Part shown: in pieces, positions 46,708 to 57,460 of the stretch | How positions within the stretch are numbered: position 1 is the first letter of the stretch | Layout of the letters: each line of letters opens with the position of its first letter | From: Metellina segmentata | Lineage: Eukaryota; Arthropoda; Arachnida; Araneae; Tetragnathidae | Direction: 5' to 3' | DNA length: 64,000 bases | NCBI GenBank assembly: GCA_947359465.1 | Contig: OX375881.1 | Coordinates: 29,429,742 to 29,493,741, forward strand | Notes under the pieces: model-generated | Database searches by the model: none | What the model was told of the DNA's origin: nothing | The model's input: only the letters and a program-made list of their open reading frames with translations | Program-made: the position numbers and the translations under genes

Positions 46708-47892
46708 CACCGATTTTTAACAACTGGAGCATTATATAATGAGGAAAACAGATTGCATCTGCCTCTTTGTCCTTTAATAACTGATACCATGCGATTTTAA
46801 AAGCATACTTGAAGCTTTAAATTTACTGTAGAAAAAAATCTAACGCATCCTTGAATCCCCGTACATTATTATTCAGACTTGCTCATTCCCGGCAAATATT
46901 TACAAATGAATCGAGAAATCTTTTCAGATTTTGTTCATTTTCAGGGCTTAAAGATTTTTTTTTGACTAAAATGAAAATACTTTAACTGTCTACATTTTGA
47001 ACTAAAACCTTGCGGGAACGATGCAATAAAAAACGTACTAGGAAATCACCTGCACATTAACATAGGGAAATTTGTATACGTACATTTTGAAATTAAATAC
47101 TTGATATCTCTTTGATCCTCCCTTTATCTCGAAATTTTGACTGTTAAATCGATGACATCACTTTCATTGCACAATTTTCTTCAAAGAGAAGCAATGATAT
47201 TTTCAAATAAGAGTTAATTATTGTAACATAATTTTTTTTAAATTATATTTATGGTCATAATATAAGTTTATTTCCATTTTAGATGGGAAAAGCAGAATGA
47301 ACAGTCTAAGCTTATTTTTAGTACCTAGAACATTATTAATGTGCATTGTGAAAAACCGTGCATCGCTGTCTATCATTGGTAACAATTTCTAACGCAATTT
47401 TTCCTTGGAGAATCTATCATCCCACTTATTAAAATTCATTTTGTCAACTCTTTGTTCCAATAGATGGCAGCACCATTTCCAGTAATTGTGAACATACCTG
47501 TCTGATTTCACCTGTCCAATTGCTAAAGTCGGCCAGGTATGGGCAGGATAAGGCGTGGCTTTGCCTTTAGTTTCAACCCCATTGTAGGAGGAGTTTAATT
47601 TTGACCACAACATCGGGAATCTTTAATCATTTTTTGTCTCCCCTCCCCCTTCCGTCACGCGGGGAATGATCAAGCCGATTCGACTTCTCGATACACTGTC
47701 GGGTGACACTTTTTGAATCGAGAGAGCTATTGTGTTTTCAAATGTCTGAATGAAAAGTCAATTGGGTTAATGAAATATTAACAGCGAAATGGAAGTGCTC
47801 TTTTATTATTTTTTGAATGATTAGATGATGCATCTTTTATCGGTTCGGCGAAATTCGTTTTATGAATGAAATAGACTAATGGCATATTCCCA
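46708..47892. other. Non-repetitive DNA, no gene recognised
   Basis: AT-rich with a moderately GC-rich part at 47,640-47,880. No convincing coding frame on either strand. Candidate non-coding regulatory DNA only by its contrast with neighbouring repeats. Confidence 0.4.
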
Positions 47893-48665
47893 GGACTAGA
47901 TATCCTATTAGCAATATCTCTTAATTATTAATTAATGTTTTATTAATATAATCTCAGAGACGTAGTAACTAAAAGAATTATGGAGTAGTTTCATGTCGAA
48001 CACCCATAATAATTGCTATTATAGAGAAACCTTTTTTATAATTAAGAGAGAGAGGTAAAGGTAAGGTAATTTTAATTAACGTCGTACTAGAGCAGCACAA
48101 CGTTATATTGACGACGGTCCAGGATCAATTCCCTAAGGGAAAGATCCGAGGACTAGATATCCTATTAGCAATATCTCTTAATTATTAAATAATGTTTTAT
48201 TAATATAATCTCAGAGAGACGTAGTAACTAAAAGAATTATGGAGTAGTTTCATGTCGAACACCCATAATAATTGCTATTATAGAGAAACCTTTTTTATAA
48301 TTAAGAGAGAGAGGTAAAGGTAAGATAATTTTAATTAACGTCGTACTAGAGCAGCACAACGTTATATTGACGACGGTCCAGGATCAATTCCCTAAGGGAA
48401 AGATCCGAGGACTAGAAATCCTATTAGCAATATATCTTATGTATTAATTAATGTTTTTTTAATATAATCTCAGAGGCGTAGTAACTAAAAGAGTTATGGA
48501 GTAATTTCCTGCCGAACATACGTGTCAATTGCTATTATAGAGAAACCTTTTTTATAATTAAGCGAGAGAGAGAGGTAAAGTTAAGGTAATTCCGGGATCA
48601 ATTCTGTAAGGGAAAGATCCGAGGACCACACCACGTAATTTTGAACCACGGTCAGATGACGAAGA
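47893..48665. repeat. Triplicated 258-bp segment containing a SINE-1 piece
   Basis: Three head-to-tail copies start with GGACTAGATATCC or a close variant at 47,893, 48,150 and 48,409, with lengths of 257 and 259 bp and a last, more diverged copy. Each holds about 170 bp of AT-rich DNA and an inverted SINE-1 fragment (48,072-48,154, 48,328-48,413, 48,590-48,665). The last copy lacks part of the SINE but continues into SINE sequence absent from the others, so it marks the original junction. Confidence 0.88.
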
Positions 48666-49898
48666 AAGAGACAGCTGACTATACATCGATTATTCATCAG
48701 TCAGATTCATAATATAAATTGGCAATCATAATGAAAATAAGGGATATGAATGAATTGGTGGAGCCAGGAATGGGAGTAAACTTGCACGCGTAAGAGACTG
48801 CCTATTAAATTAATCCAAAGCGATTTGAAAAAATTTGTGGCTTCTTAGGGAAAAAATTATTTAGGTCATGTTTTATTAGTTTTCAGATTCATTTTAATAT
48901 TTTAAAACTAAATCTGAAAATTTTAAATGCCTCAAAAATTATTTTACTATTTTAAACAGGAATCCACATTAGTTCTTTAAAAAATGAAAATTTGGCTTTA
49001 AAAGCGCTTTTGATCTGTCGTCCGAGTGAAAAATTTGAAGCAACTAATAAAGGGATTTTCAGGTTGCATCTCCCCCAAAAAAATGTTCTCGATGCTGCAA
49101 AAATGAATGTTGAAGTTAAGTTAATTGATCTTTATATTAGTTTTGTTATGCCCCCCTCTGAAGAAAAATCGGGGGGTGGGGGGTGGGGTCAGATATTCAC
49201 CCATATTTGAAAACAAAACCCTCATTTCGTATTACAGCAATCGAAGTGGTAAGTAACTGTCAGGAATATGAAAGAATTCGACGAGAAATCTCCTATCTAT
49301 CAGATTATTCATGAAGGACCAAGAAAGGACATATTTAGAGGAAGGAAAAGAGGTTTTGAGCCCTTCCCAAAATAATTCAATTGATAAAAAGTAATAAAAA
49401 AAAGTACACACAGAAGCTATTTTAATCACCTTAAATTGAAGTTTCGTTTATAGCGTAGGTAAAATGCACTCACACGTGCATATTGTAAATTACTAACGAC
49501 ATTACCAGAACAGCAGCACCAATTGTATTTATCTTTAGAGAAAAGTCTTATGATAAAAGAAGTTGATGCTGTTAGTAAATAGGACAGGTTTAAAAAAATT
49601 TGAAACAACCAAATGAAATTATGAATGAATGTATATTTAATACGCATACTAAAGTCTTGATGGATTGTTCTTTAGGATGTGATATTTAAGTCCCCGACTT
49701 GAGCTCATCATAACCTGCAGTTTGATCAGATAGAAATTTCTCTGATAGATAAAACATTTTTTATCATATACCAGGCCTCAGTATTTCGGCATAAGTCCCT
49801 ATTTGGCAATAAAGACTTGATACAGAAATTAAATGTGACAACTATTCACTGCGACGTCAAGGCAACTTTTGAAGTTGATTCTTGTCGAGTCTGAGGTT
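48666..49898. other. Mostly AT-rich DNA with one G-rich tract
   Basis: No gene recognised. At 49,171-49,188 is GGGGGGTGGGGGGTGGGG, preceded by CCCCCC at 49,151-49,156, which could form a hairpin or a G-quadruplex. Short frames at 48,992-49,210 and on the - strand to 49,647 have no recognisable content. Confidence 0.5.
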
Positions 49899-50220
49899 AC
49901 CAAGGTAACTCAATTGGCAGAGCAACGTATTAGCAACCGGAGATTTGGGAGTTTAAAATTAGGTCCGTCCAAAGACCGTCGTGTACACGGGGGCTGGTGC
50001 ACATTAAATCTGTCGTGGCCTCAAATGTCCTCACTTTAGCGTGGTGGGGAAGTTTGGAGAGTGGGGCACCAGCTCAAGTGTGGACATGATAATCTGTCTC
50101 TCGTTCAAAATTACGTGATGTTGTCCTCGGATCTTTCAATTGGTGATTGATCCCGGACCGTCGCCAATACCCTGTTGTGTTGCTCCAGTGCGAGGGCAAT
50201 TAACTAACTACATACCTATC
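49899..50220 (+). mobile_element. SINE-1 copy with type B tRNA head
   Basis: The head reads GGTAACTCAATTGGCAGAGC and then AGCAACCGGAG-x-TTTGGGAGTTTAAAATT, a tRNA-like A box and a decayed B box. The body from GGGCTGGTGCAC to CCAGTGCGAGG matches SINE-1. Old copy with many substitutions. Confidence 0.75.
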
Positions 50221-52178
50221 TGTCAGGTCTGAAAGGCCTCACAGAGAACAAGTTAGAGAGTATGACAATTCACTTTGGAAGAGACGGGATAGTAGGTACT
50301 CCGTGCCTTATTGAGAATACTAAAACAAGCGACTCCTATAACTATCAGTAGATCTTGTGACAACTGAGACCTTAGCAAGAAGTTCCAATCTTTATCTTTT
50401 ATTATAATTTGTACGTACTAAGCTCATATTCTTTGATTTTTGTATTCATAATTATTTTCATCGTTTGTTATTCAATAGTTGGGGTAAGTGAGGGACAGTC
50501 TTAGCAAATCCATCCATCAATCCATTACCATGAACAAACACCACATTCAATGGGGGTCCACTACAGTGCTATATGTCAGTCACTGACCATACTAGAATCA
50601 ACTGGAACCCAGCAACTGGAAATCGATACCGAGAAACTGCTAGAGGAAGATATAATTGCCTTGATTGCGGATTCAGAGAAAACAAAAATGACAATATTAG
50701 GTTCCTTTCTTTGCCTCATGGCGTCCATGGCCACGGACACAGCAACCACTTCGTCGTCGAAATTGTCGCAGTACATTCCAACAGCGCTTCTGATCGCGGA
50801 TATTCCCCAGCACCAGCATTCTTTAACGGCACCCACAGCTAAGGAACCGAGAGACTAGGACGGAATATCTCCCAGTAATAGTTGCCCGGGCTACTGCATA
50901 GTATTCAATGGGAGGACATCGCCGGGGCAATCCAAAACCGGCCGGTAGCTAACTAAAACATGAAGGTATGTGCTCAATGCATACCTCGGCAAGCTTTTCT
51001 TCCCTTTCCAGACGAAGCCCACTTGTCCTTGAAGTGCAGGATCTTTTCGTGTCCAAGCATTTTAATCCGGCATTCCTAATTGGTATTCATTACGGTATGA
51101 GCAATTTAAACTCGAAGAGCTCGTAATTAACGGTCTCGGGGGCACGTCCCCCCCCCTCCCCTAGTTTACGAAGCGGGGCCCCAATTTACGGGCTCCGTCC
51201 TTCGTCGACGACAGCCGCCGTTGTACCGTCCCCGCATTCCCGTCTTCAGACACGGTCCGAGAGTTTAATTTTATTTATGGCAGCGGGGAGATAGGATGTT
51301 TTTTATGGGTATTAATTCCGACCCCTCTGCGTTCACAGGTGGGGCATCCATAGGACTCGACAGAGCCACGGAGACAGATCGCTACATTGTAACAGTCTCT
51401 TGATGAGTTCTTCTGTGGTTAGGGGGCTTTTATTGCAGGCGGCGGATTTATCCTACCAAATGACCACTTTCATAATTTAACGCGACCTTTTCTTTCACTC
51501 GATCTGGAGCCGTCTAATTTCTGATCACGTAGTCCTGGATTTATAAGTGTAACGGGCTTGGATGGTGAAGTGGATTTATTTTTATTGTGCGTGTCGTTAA
51601 TATCCGCTATCTTTTTCGGGTGAATCCGAAAGTGGGAAATCTGACCCAGTGGATGAAGATTAACGTGCCGGGAGATGTGTAGATTCTTGTTCCAATCACA
51701 ACTGCTGATTCTAATGGGTGTATCTTGCCGATAGGCCGCTGAATCGAGTTTGTGTTTTGCATCGGCGACAACACCTAGGGGGTCGGGAACCGTTGGGTTA
51801 GTTGATTGGTTGTTTTATGGCGAAAAGACTGGGGCAACAATCAATATGCAAATTTCGAGCACGTTCGCACGCTGCTGTCATCTGACAGCTCTGAGCGAAA
51901 CCCAGTATAAAGTTGTATTTACGCGTGCTATTATTTCTCTTACTCACACACTCGAAATTATAATTTCTTTTTTAGTATCTTTTTCATTTTCATGTTCATG
52001 AAGTGCATTCTTTATGAATTTGACAATATTTTGGAATAGCAGCTAATAATCAATTGCTGCTAGCCAGCATAAGAGTTGCGGGGGGGGTATACGAATACCA
52101 GAGTCGGAACCACCACTAGTGGTGATCCCAAAGTGGTGACCAGGACGTGATTTGAACACGCAACCTTCTGATTGCGGT
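50221..52178. other. Non-repetitive DNA with GC-rich islands, no gene recognised
   Basis: Three frames overlap at 50,550-50,858 (two + and one -), none with a recognisable domain. The stretch 51,100-51,750 is GC-richer, contains a GGGGGCACGTCCCCCC hairpin near 51,140, and is free of recognised repeats. It is a reasonable place to look for conserved regulatory DNA or a non-coding exon. An inverted type B head fragment lies at about 52,148-52,175. Confidence 0.4.
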
Positions 52179-52187
52179 GATCCCAAA

Positions 52188-52514
52188 ACCGACCAACCGG
52201 TGTAGTGGTTAAGGTGTTTTCCTCTAGAACGGAAGATTCCTGGTTCGAATCCGGATCCGGATATTTGTAAGCGTATGATGTAGAGGCGGCTGGTGCATCT
52301 TAAATCTGTCGGTGCAGAAAGTCCTCACGTTGGGTTGGTGTGGAAGTTTGAAGAGTGGGTGCCAGCTCAGATGTTGCTTCGTCATCTGACCGTGGTTCAA
52401 AATTACGAGGTGTTGTCCTTGGATTTTCCCTTAAGGGATTGATCCCGGACCGTCGTCAATAGCCCGTTGTGTAGCTCTACTACGACGTTAACTAAAATTA
52501 CCATTACCATTACC
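52188..52514 (+). mobile_element. SINE-1 full-length copy, type A head
   Basis: Starts CCGACCAACCGGTGTAGTGG (A-box region), has GGTTCGAATCC (B box) and the whole body, and ends in an ATTACC repeat tail. A second 3' fragment follows directly, and the pair is flanked by GATCCCAAA at 52,179-52,187 and 52,656-52,664. Confidence 0.9.
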
Positions 52515-52655
52515 TATTGCCATCTGAACCGTGGTTCAAAATTAAGAGGCGTTGTCCTCGATCTTTTTCTTAAGGGATTGATCCCGGACCGTCGTCAATA
52601 GCGTATTGTGTTGCTCTAATACGACGTTAATTTCAAATTACCAGTTACCAATTAC
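52515..52655 (+). mobile_element. SINE-1 3' fragment fused behind a full copy
   Basis: About 140 bp of the SINE-1 3' half, in the same orientation and directly behind the preceding copy, ending TTACCAGTTACCAATTAC. The shared outer target duplication suggests the two moved together or that the fragment arose by tail-region recombination. Confidence 0.8.
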
Positions 52656-52879
52656 GATCCCAAAGGACCATACTTGGTCAAGCAGCGCCAAACGCGATAG
52701 TGTCATGTCAAAAATGTAGTGGAAGCAGTCAAAAGAGGGATCGGGGATCAAAGAAATGGCATGAAAGCAGGAGATGATCACTAAAGTATCCTGTCCGACA
52801 CTCTTGTTTACAGTAAACCTCATGTGAAAAAGATAAGATCACCTTGGGTCCGTGTATATCTTTTATCAACAAATCTGAC

Positions 52880-53120
52880 CCAATCTCGATGAACGATATA
52901 CCTCGTCATCGGAAGACCACTGACCAGATCTTGATCTCGTCATCATCGAGAAATGGATAACTTCTCGTTGACGAGATGTCTCGTCATTAGCAAAATTGGT
53001 CACATCTCGATGTACGAGATATCTCGTCATTAGCAAATTTGGTCACATCTCGATGAACGAGATATCTCTTAATTAGCAGAATTGGTCAAATCTCGATGGA
53101 CGAGATATCTCGTTTAAAAT
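52880..53120. repeat. 43-bp repeats carrying the GAGATATCTC palindrome
   Basis: Units start at about 52,981, 53,024 and 53,067, a period of 43 bp, with diverged units before. Each has ACGAGATATCTCGT, a perfect 14-bp palindrome, or a one-base variant, followed by CATTAGCAAAATTGGTCA. The same motif recurs at five other places in the window. Confidence 0.85.
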
Positions 53121-53158
53121 ACTCGGAGGGTCAACTATGGGGAAAAAGCATTATATTG

Positions 53159-53260
53159 TACTAGGGGGCCTGCCCCCTGCTCGCTAACGCTCGCCAACCC
53201 CCGGAGTATTGCTACGCAATCCTCATTGGTTCGCTGCGCGAACCTATGCTCGCTTCGCTC
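53159..53260. repeat. GC-rich tract with three short perfect hairpins
   Basis: AGGGGGC-CT-GCCCCCT at 53,163-53,178, ATTGC-TAC-GCAAT at 53,208-53,220 and GGTTCGC-TGC-GCGAACC at 53,228-53,244 are perfect inverted repeats in under 90 bp. It looks like the structured end of a dispersed element, possibly one reaching to the GAATTATATATATAGAT at about 53,790-53,808. Family not identified. Confidence 0.6.
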
Positions 53261-53965
53261 GCCTTAATGAACACATGTGTCCTAGTAGAAGGGATTGTTT
53301 ACAAAATATGTTACCAAAAAAATGTTTTTCAAATCTAAATTTGCTGTATTACAGAAAAAATATATACAGTATCTCTAAAATCAGAATTCAAATGAAAACT
53401 TTGTGCAAATTTTGACTCGAAATGTGAGCGTTGCTTTGGAAATTGAATACCCAGCATGTTGTTTGTGTGTACATTTTCCCTGCACTCAAACGACCCACAC
53501 TTTTTCATTGAGTTTGCGCCGAAAGTTGTAGTGCAAGCGTCTTGTTGAACTATAATTGTTGGCCCTGAAAAGGACCGTTTTTTAAATGGCCCTGAAAAGA
53601 TCCTCCGCTTTCTTTGATTTGTAACTATAAACTGCAACTACTCATTAAAATTTCCTTTTTTTTCCAATAAAATTTCATTCGATAACGCTATAAATTCAAT
53701 CGATGCGAGAGACTTCGCGATAAACAAACAATCGTACAGTGTTGCCAAAACGCGATTACAAATAACGTCTTTTTTGCGTGCCACGTAAGAGAATTATATA
53801 TATAGATTGTTTTCGAAAAAAAAAAAAACTATGGCAAACGCAGTTGACTAGTAAAATTGTTTAAAGCTAAGCATGAGTTTCTTATTCTTTCGATGCAATC
53901 TCAACATTTCCAGTTACCCCGCTACTGCTATAGTATGATCAAAAATAAACCAGACTGGATTTTAT
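53261..53965. other. Possible remainder of an unidentified element
   Basis: No gene recognised. Two opposed short frames (53,209-53,415 and 53,335-53,637) lack domains. The stretch ends in a TA-rich track and an A run at about 53,818-53,828. Confidence 0.4.
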
Positions 53966-54530
53966 TTTATGGCTGGTTAGTTGTTGGGTTTTATTGAGCA
54001 AGGGATTTGGCTGTGCAGCGTCAAACACTACACATATAACGTCAAGTAATGGACATACACGCACTGGTAATTTGGTAATTTTTAGTTAACGTCGTACTAG
54101 AGCTACACAACGGGCTATTGACGACGGTCCGGGATCAGTCACTTACGGGAAAGATCCGAGGACGACACCTCGTAATTTTGAACCACGGTCAGATGACGAA
54201 GCAACACCTGAGCTGGCACCCCACTCTCCAAACTTCCACGCCAACCCAACGTGAGGACTTTCGGCCACGACAGATTTAAGGTGCACCAGCCGCCTCTACA
54301 CCATACGTTTACAAACATCCATGCCCGAACCCGGATTCGAACCAGGAACCTTCCGATCTAGAGGCTAACACCTTAACCACTATACCGGTTGGTCGGCGGA
54401 CATACACGCACATAGAAACAGTTTTACTGATACAGAAGAGAAGATTATAACCAGGTAGGAATCAAACTTGCACCACCTACAACTCTCAGCGGATTTTTTT
54501 AAAGAAAATACCAAGACTTACTACCGACCA
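53966..54530 (-). mobile_element. SINE-2 copy interrupted by SINE-1
   Basis: The left part (GGGTTTTATTGAGCAAGGG to TAATGGACATACACGCAC) and the right part (ATAGAAACAGTTTTACTG to AATCAAACTTGCACCACC) align with 45,967-46,190. The break is filled by a SINE-1 with a perfect target duplication, so SINE-2 is the older insertion here. Outer ends are approximate. Confidence 0.65.
54065..54397 (-). mobile_element. SINE-1 full-length copy, type A head, nested in SINE-2
   Basis: Perfect 14-bp target duplication GGACATACACGCAC at 54,051-54,064 and 54,398-54,411. On the - strand it runs from CCGACCAACCGGTATAGTGG through GGTTCGAATCCGGG to a GGTAATTTGGTAATT-type tail. The head and B box are intact, so it is among the youngest SINE copies here. 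Confidence 0.93.
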
Positions 54531-54796
54531 ACGGGTCTGGTGGTTAAGGTGTTAGCCTCTAGACCGTAAGGTTCCTGGTTCGAATCCGAGTAATATATAT
54601 TTGTAAGCGTATGATGTAGAAGCAGCTAGTGCACCTTAAATCTGTCGTGGCCGAAAGTCCTCATGTTGGGTTGGTGTGGACGTTTGGAGAGTGGGGTGCC
54701 AGCTCAGGTGTTGCTTCGTCATCTGACCGTGGTTCAAAATTACGAGGTGTTGTACTCGAATCTTTCCCTCGTTGGATTGATCCCGGACCGTCGTCA
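54523..54796 (+). mobile_element. SINE-1 copy lacking its 3' end, type A head
   Basis: ACCGACCAACGGGTCTGG head, B box GGTTCGAATCC, full body, then an abrupt stop at GACCGTCGTCAT where the next SINE begins. First member of a head-to-tail cluster. Confidence 0.88.
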
Positions 54797-55140
54797 TCGC
54801 CGACCAACCGGTATAGTGGTTAAGGTGTTATCCTCTAGATAGGAAGGTTCCTGGTTCGAATCCGGGTTCGGGCATGGATGTTTGTAAACGTATGGTGTAG
54901 AGGCGGCTGGTGCACCTTAAATATGTCGTGGCCGAAAGTCCTCACGTTGGGTTGGCGTGGAAGTTTGGAGAGTGGGGTGCCAGCTCAGGTGTTGCTTCGG
55001 CATCTGACCGTGGTTCAAAATTACGAGGCGTTGTCCTCGAATCTTTCCCTTCAGGGACTGATTCCGGACCGTCGTCAATAGCCCGTTGTGTTGCTCTAGT
55101 ACGACGTTAAACTAAAATTACCAATTACCAATTACTTACC
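54797..55140 (+). mobile_element. SINE-1 full-length copy, type A head
   Basis: Complete copy with A-box region TATAGTGGTTAAGG, B box GGTTCGAATCC (54,853-54,863) and tail ATTACCAATTACCAATTAC. It directly follows another copy with no spacer. Short frames inside are SINE sequence, not genes. Confidence 0.92.
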
Positions 55141-55206
55141 CGGACCGTCGTCAATAGCCCGTTGTGTTGCTGTAGTACGACTTTAATTAAAAATTACCAA
55201 TTACCA
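55137..55206 (+). mobile_element. SINE-1 3' fragment
   Basis: The last 70 bp of SINE-1 (CCCGGACCGTCGTCAATAGC to ATTACCAATTACC) repeated directly behind the previous copy's tail. Confidence 0.85.
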
Positions 55207-55255
55207 AAACGTACAGATTTGGTAATTGGTACCCTTCCGAATCTACGCGGTTCGC

Positions 55256-55449
55256 GGTTACCTGATTGGATTAGTAACTGATTAGCAACCAGAGGGTTGT
55301 GCGTTCCAACCGAAGACCGTCGTGTATTAAGCGGGCTGATGCACGATAAATCTGTAGTGGCCTTAAATCTCTTCGCGTTGGCGTCGTGGTGGGTAAATTT
55401 GGAGAGTGGGGTGCCAGCTCGAATATGACCTCTTCATCTGACCGTGGTT
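55256..55449 (+). mobile_element. SINE-1 partial copy, type B head
   Basis: A decayed type B head (AGCAACCAGAGGGTTGTGCG, GTTCCAACC), then the SINE-1 body to GACCGTGGTTCAGG, cut off where the next copy starts. Confidence 0.75.
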
Positions 55450-55451
55450 CA

Positions 55452-55766
55452 GGGCCCCGGTAGCTCGGTTGAAAGAGCATTGGATTTGCAACCGGAGGGT
55501 TGCGAGTTCAAATCCAACCAAATACCGTCATGTAGAAAATGGGCTGGTGCACGTTAAATCTGTCGTTTCCTCGAGTGTCATCACGTTGGCGTGGTGTGAA
55601 AGTTCGGAGAGAGGGGTGCCAGCCTAGGTGTTGCCTCGTCATCTGACTGTGGTTCAAAATTACGTGGTGTTGTCCTTGAATCTTTCCCTCATGGGATTTA
55701 TCCCGGACCGTCGTCAATAGCCCATTGTGTTGCTCCAGTACGACTTTAATTAAAATACCTACCTAT
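55452..55766 (+). mobile_element. SINE-1 copy, type B head, best preserved
   Basis: The head GCCCCGGTAGCTCGGTTG (A-box region) and GAGTTCAAATCC (B box) surround TTTGCAACCGGAGGGTTGCG. The body is the same as in type A copies. The tail is TAAAATACCTACCTA. Confidence 0.88.
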
Positions 55767-55826
55767 CCGGACAGTTGCCGATAGCCAATTGTGTTGCTGC
55801 AGCGTGACGTTGATCAAATACCTACC
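55767..55826 (+). mobile_element. SINE-1 3' fragment
   Basis: About 60 bp of diverged SINE-1 3' end ending AAATACCTACC, directly behind the previous copy. Confidence 0.7.
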
Positions 55827-56584
55827 AAATCTACGTAATTATTTCAGTCGGTTCTCTTGGCAGGAAGCATTTCCTGTTGTCTTTAGATGTAGCGATCAAT
55901 CACTTGAACTTTACTGTGCAATCTAAACAGCTTAAAATTTTGCCCATTCATCTGATTTTTTATTTTAGAGAAAAAAAGTTATTAGAAGCGCTGATACTAC
56001 AACGAATGGGGTGGCTGGCATTTCAAACCTAAAAAAAGTGGAATTTGGTTTGAAGTAAAAAAAAAAAAAAACACGCCCCACAAGTCGCGATGCATGGGCA
56101 ATCCCATTACCAAGCCTGTTGCCACTCGTCACTCTCATGCAATACCGGCCATTTGAGACGAGTTGCTATCCGAACTTGATCGAAAGCAACGATCAGCATC
56201 ACCTTGACATTGTTGACGCTTTTTATGTGTTTTGGGGATCTGGAAAATCGAGGGTCTTCTACTGTGAAGAACTGGTCTTAATTTCGGGGTCATATTCACA
56301 GATCAACGATTTTTCACTAGTTCTTATTGCTTTTTAAAAATCGCTGCCGTTTTCGATGCACAACAGCATGACACGAACAGTTCAAACACAGTCCTATGTT
56401 AGTTCGGCTTAGTGCAATTTTGATGCACATTTGATTGCGATTGGTATGCCGTCTCAAGACTTAATTTCCTGCAGTAGAATCGTTGGACTTAACGGGAATT
56501 AATGTTAGGATGTACATGTAACAACCTTCCAAATGATTTCTTCGGGATAGCTCGTTAGTCTGTACGTTCGTAAGTTTGTTGATG
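55827..56584. other. No gene recognised
   Basis: AT-rich DNA with a 15-A run near 56,057-56,071. The frame at 56,119-56,337 has no recognisable content. Confidence 0.5.
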
Positions 56585-57030
56585 ACGAGTTATTTCCTCA
56601 TCAAGAATGAAGATTGAATTCGAAATGATGAAGACGTTACCGTTTTTTACATGACGATGAAATCTAGATCAGGACAGTTTTTTCTTAGGACAATTTACCT
56701 CATCAATCAAGTTCTGGTCAATTTTTTCTAAGGACTAGGTACATCGTCAGTCAAGATCTGGTCAGTTTTTTCTAACGTCTCGTCAATCAAGATCAAGTCA
56801 GTTTTTTTAAGGACTAGGTACCTAGTCAATCAAGATCAGGGCAGTTTTTTCAAAGAACTAGGTACCTAGTCAATCAAGTTATGGTCAGTTTTTTCTAAGG
56901 ACTAAGTACCTCGTCAATCAAGTTCTGGCCAGTTTTCTCTAAGGACTAGGTATCTCGTCAATCAAGATCAGGTGAGCTTTTTCTAAGGACTAGGTACATC
57001 GTCAATCAAGTTCTGGTCAGTTTTGGTCAT
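56585..57030. repeat. 44-bp minisatellite of the GAGATATCTC family
   Basis: About nine units. GGACTAGGTA or variants occur at 56,811, 56,855, 56,899, 56,943 and 56,987, an exact 44-bp period. Each unit also holds TCGTCAATCAAG and GGTCAGTTTTTTCTAA. The unit is alignable with the 43-bp unit at 52,880-53,120. Confidence 0.88.
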
Positions 57031-57289
57031 GATTGTATAACTCATGGAGACAACCAACAGAATGGTAAATAATTGTTTTTGGATGATATTTCAGTACAGC
57101 ACTGCGCACAAATTCGATATCGTTTTTCATTAGGTCCAGACATACGATCGATTTAGTGAGTCTGAAAACATGAAAGATGGTCCGATTTTTTTTCACATTT
57201 AAAATTAATATAAATAAATGAATTATTCCCCATAGGAAGCTACAAATTTTAGGAGTTTATTACTTGTGGCTGTACAATAAAATATCAAA
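57031..57289. other. AT-rich spacer between palindrome-family arrays
   Basis: No gene recognised. Confidence 0.4.
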
Positions 57290-57460
57290 GCTAACCTCCC
57301 AAGTGGTTTTGATGAGATATCAAGTCATCAATGAACCCCGATTTATTTATGATTCCAGATCAAGGTCTGGTAAATTTGTCTTCTATTGACGAGATATCTC
57401 GTCCATCAATATGTAGTCAATTTTGCTTAATGACGAGATACCTCGTCGAGACAACCTCCA
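57290..57460. repeat. GAGATATCTC-family repeat
   Basis: Contains GATGAGATATCAAGTCATC, GACGAGATATCTCGTCCATC (57,389-57,408) and GACGAGATACCTCGTCGAGA. It is preceded by CCAAGTGGTTTTGATGAG, which is shared in form with 60,277-60,300. Confidence 0.75.

Noticed and set aside
50550..50858. Three overlapping frames, two on + and one on -
   Set aside because: No recognisable domain in any, and mutual overlap suggests chance absence of stops.
54629..55110. Short frames inside SINE-1 copies
   Set aside because: The same peptides appear in every copy because the SINE is repeated; coding is not expected in a polymerase III SINE.
52193..55500. SINE heads as tRNA genes
   Set aside because: A and B boxes are present but acceptor and anticodon stems do not pair, and each head is joined to a SINE body.
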